A DNA stretch of 50,158 nt from Batkoa obscura (Eukaryota > Entomophthoromycota > Entomophthoromycetes > Entomophthorales > Batkoaceae). Below the pieces are notes generated by a model, which was not told the origin of the DNA, did no database searches, and worked only from the letters and a program-made list of their open reading frames with translations. Position 1 is the stretch's first letter; each line of letters begins with the position of its first letter. The stretch is from positions 1-50,158 of the forward strand of contig JASVEC010000112.1 of NCBI GenBank assembly GCA_030770535.1, written 5' to 3'. This document shows positions 50,007-50,158 of this stretch, piece after piece. The position numbers and the translations under genes are program-made.

Positions 50007-50158
50007 TGATAAATATTTAAAATATTTTTAATTTAGCTGGCATTTTTTTGAAAATCGATCTATTTCGTTCTTAAAAAAGGAGGATTTTTATTAGGCGGGA
50101 TAAAATAGCATCTATCACTCCCACAAATTACCATTGAGTCCTTGGCTTCTCAATAAAA

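Overview
The window is a very AT-rich nuclear segment of a fungus. Genes carry many short introns (about 45-70 nt, GT-AG, T-rich before AG) and the gene set is typically eukaryotic: SAGA subunit, cullin, MCTS1, F-BAR/DEP/RhoGAP protein, dynactin p25, PET191/COA5, ADE8, GGA, FAM192A, WBP1. The fungal assignment rests on a stand-alone ADE8-type GAR transformylase, a GGA with the fungal VHS-GAT-GAE layout and a WBP1/OST48. Lineage-specific 7TM receptors next to decayed F-box/leucine-rich (RNI-like) genes suggest an early-diverging zygomycete-grade fungus, perhaps Entomophthoromycota (Conidiobolus-like); this is inference.
Layout. 0.25-1.5 kb: TADA1/HFI1 (-). 1.7-6.4 kb: two decayed copies of an unknown gene, a 640-bp repeat and several ~100-bp inverted-repeat elements. 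6.5-15.3 kb: dense genes: SET-domain protein (-), unknown nuclear-type protein (-), ELM1-like protein (+), CUL2-like cullin (-), MCTS1 (-). 15.3-18.1 kb: repeat island, including an element nested in a copy of itself. 18.9-23.4 kb: Rgd2-like protein (+), dynactin p25 (-), COA5 (+). 23.4-25.7 kb: no recognisable gene. 25.7-32.3 kb: ADE8 (+), GGA (-), a long-tailed 7TM protein (-). 32.3-46.5 kb: two paralogous 7TM receptors about 9.96 kb apart, two decayed RNI-like genes, FAM192A, and a second repeat island. 47.2-48.9 kb: WBP1/OST48 (+). 48.9-50.2 kb: two more small elements and a short interstitial TTAGGG run.
The housekeeping genes belong to separate pathways (transcription, ubiquitin ligation, translation re-initiation, vesicle sorting, dynein transport, complex IV assembly, purine synthesis, N-glycosylation), and no operon-like logic links them. 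The linked lineage-specific theme is the receptor plus RNI-like cluster. The clearest new structures are a small inverted-repeat element family with 4-bp target duplications seen in many copies, proved by two empty sites in the same window; a second element nested in itself; a receptor segmental duplication that includes its upstream DNA; and two genes (cullin and ELM1-like) whose frame closes only if one extra G is kept at a single exon junction.
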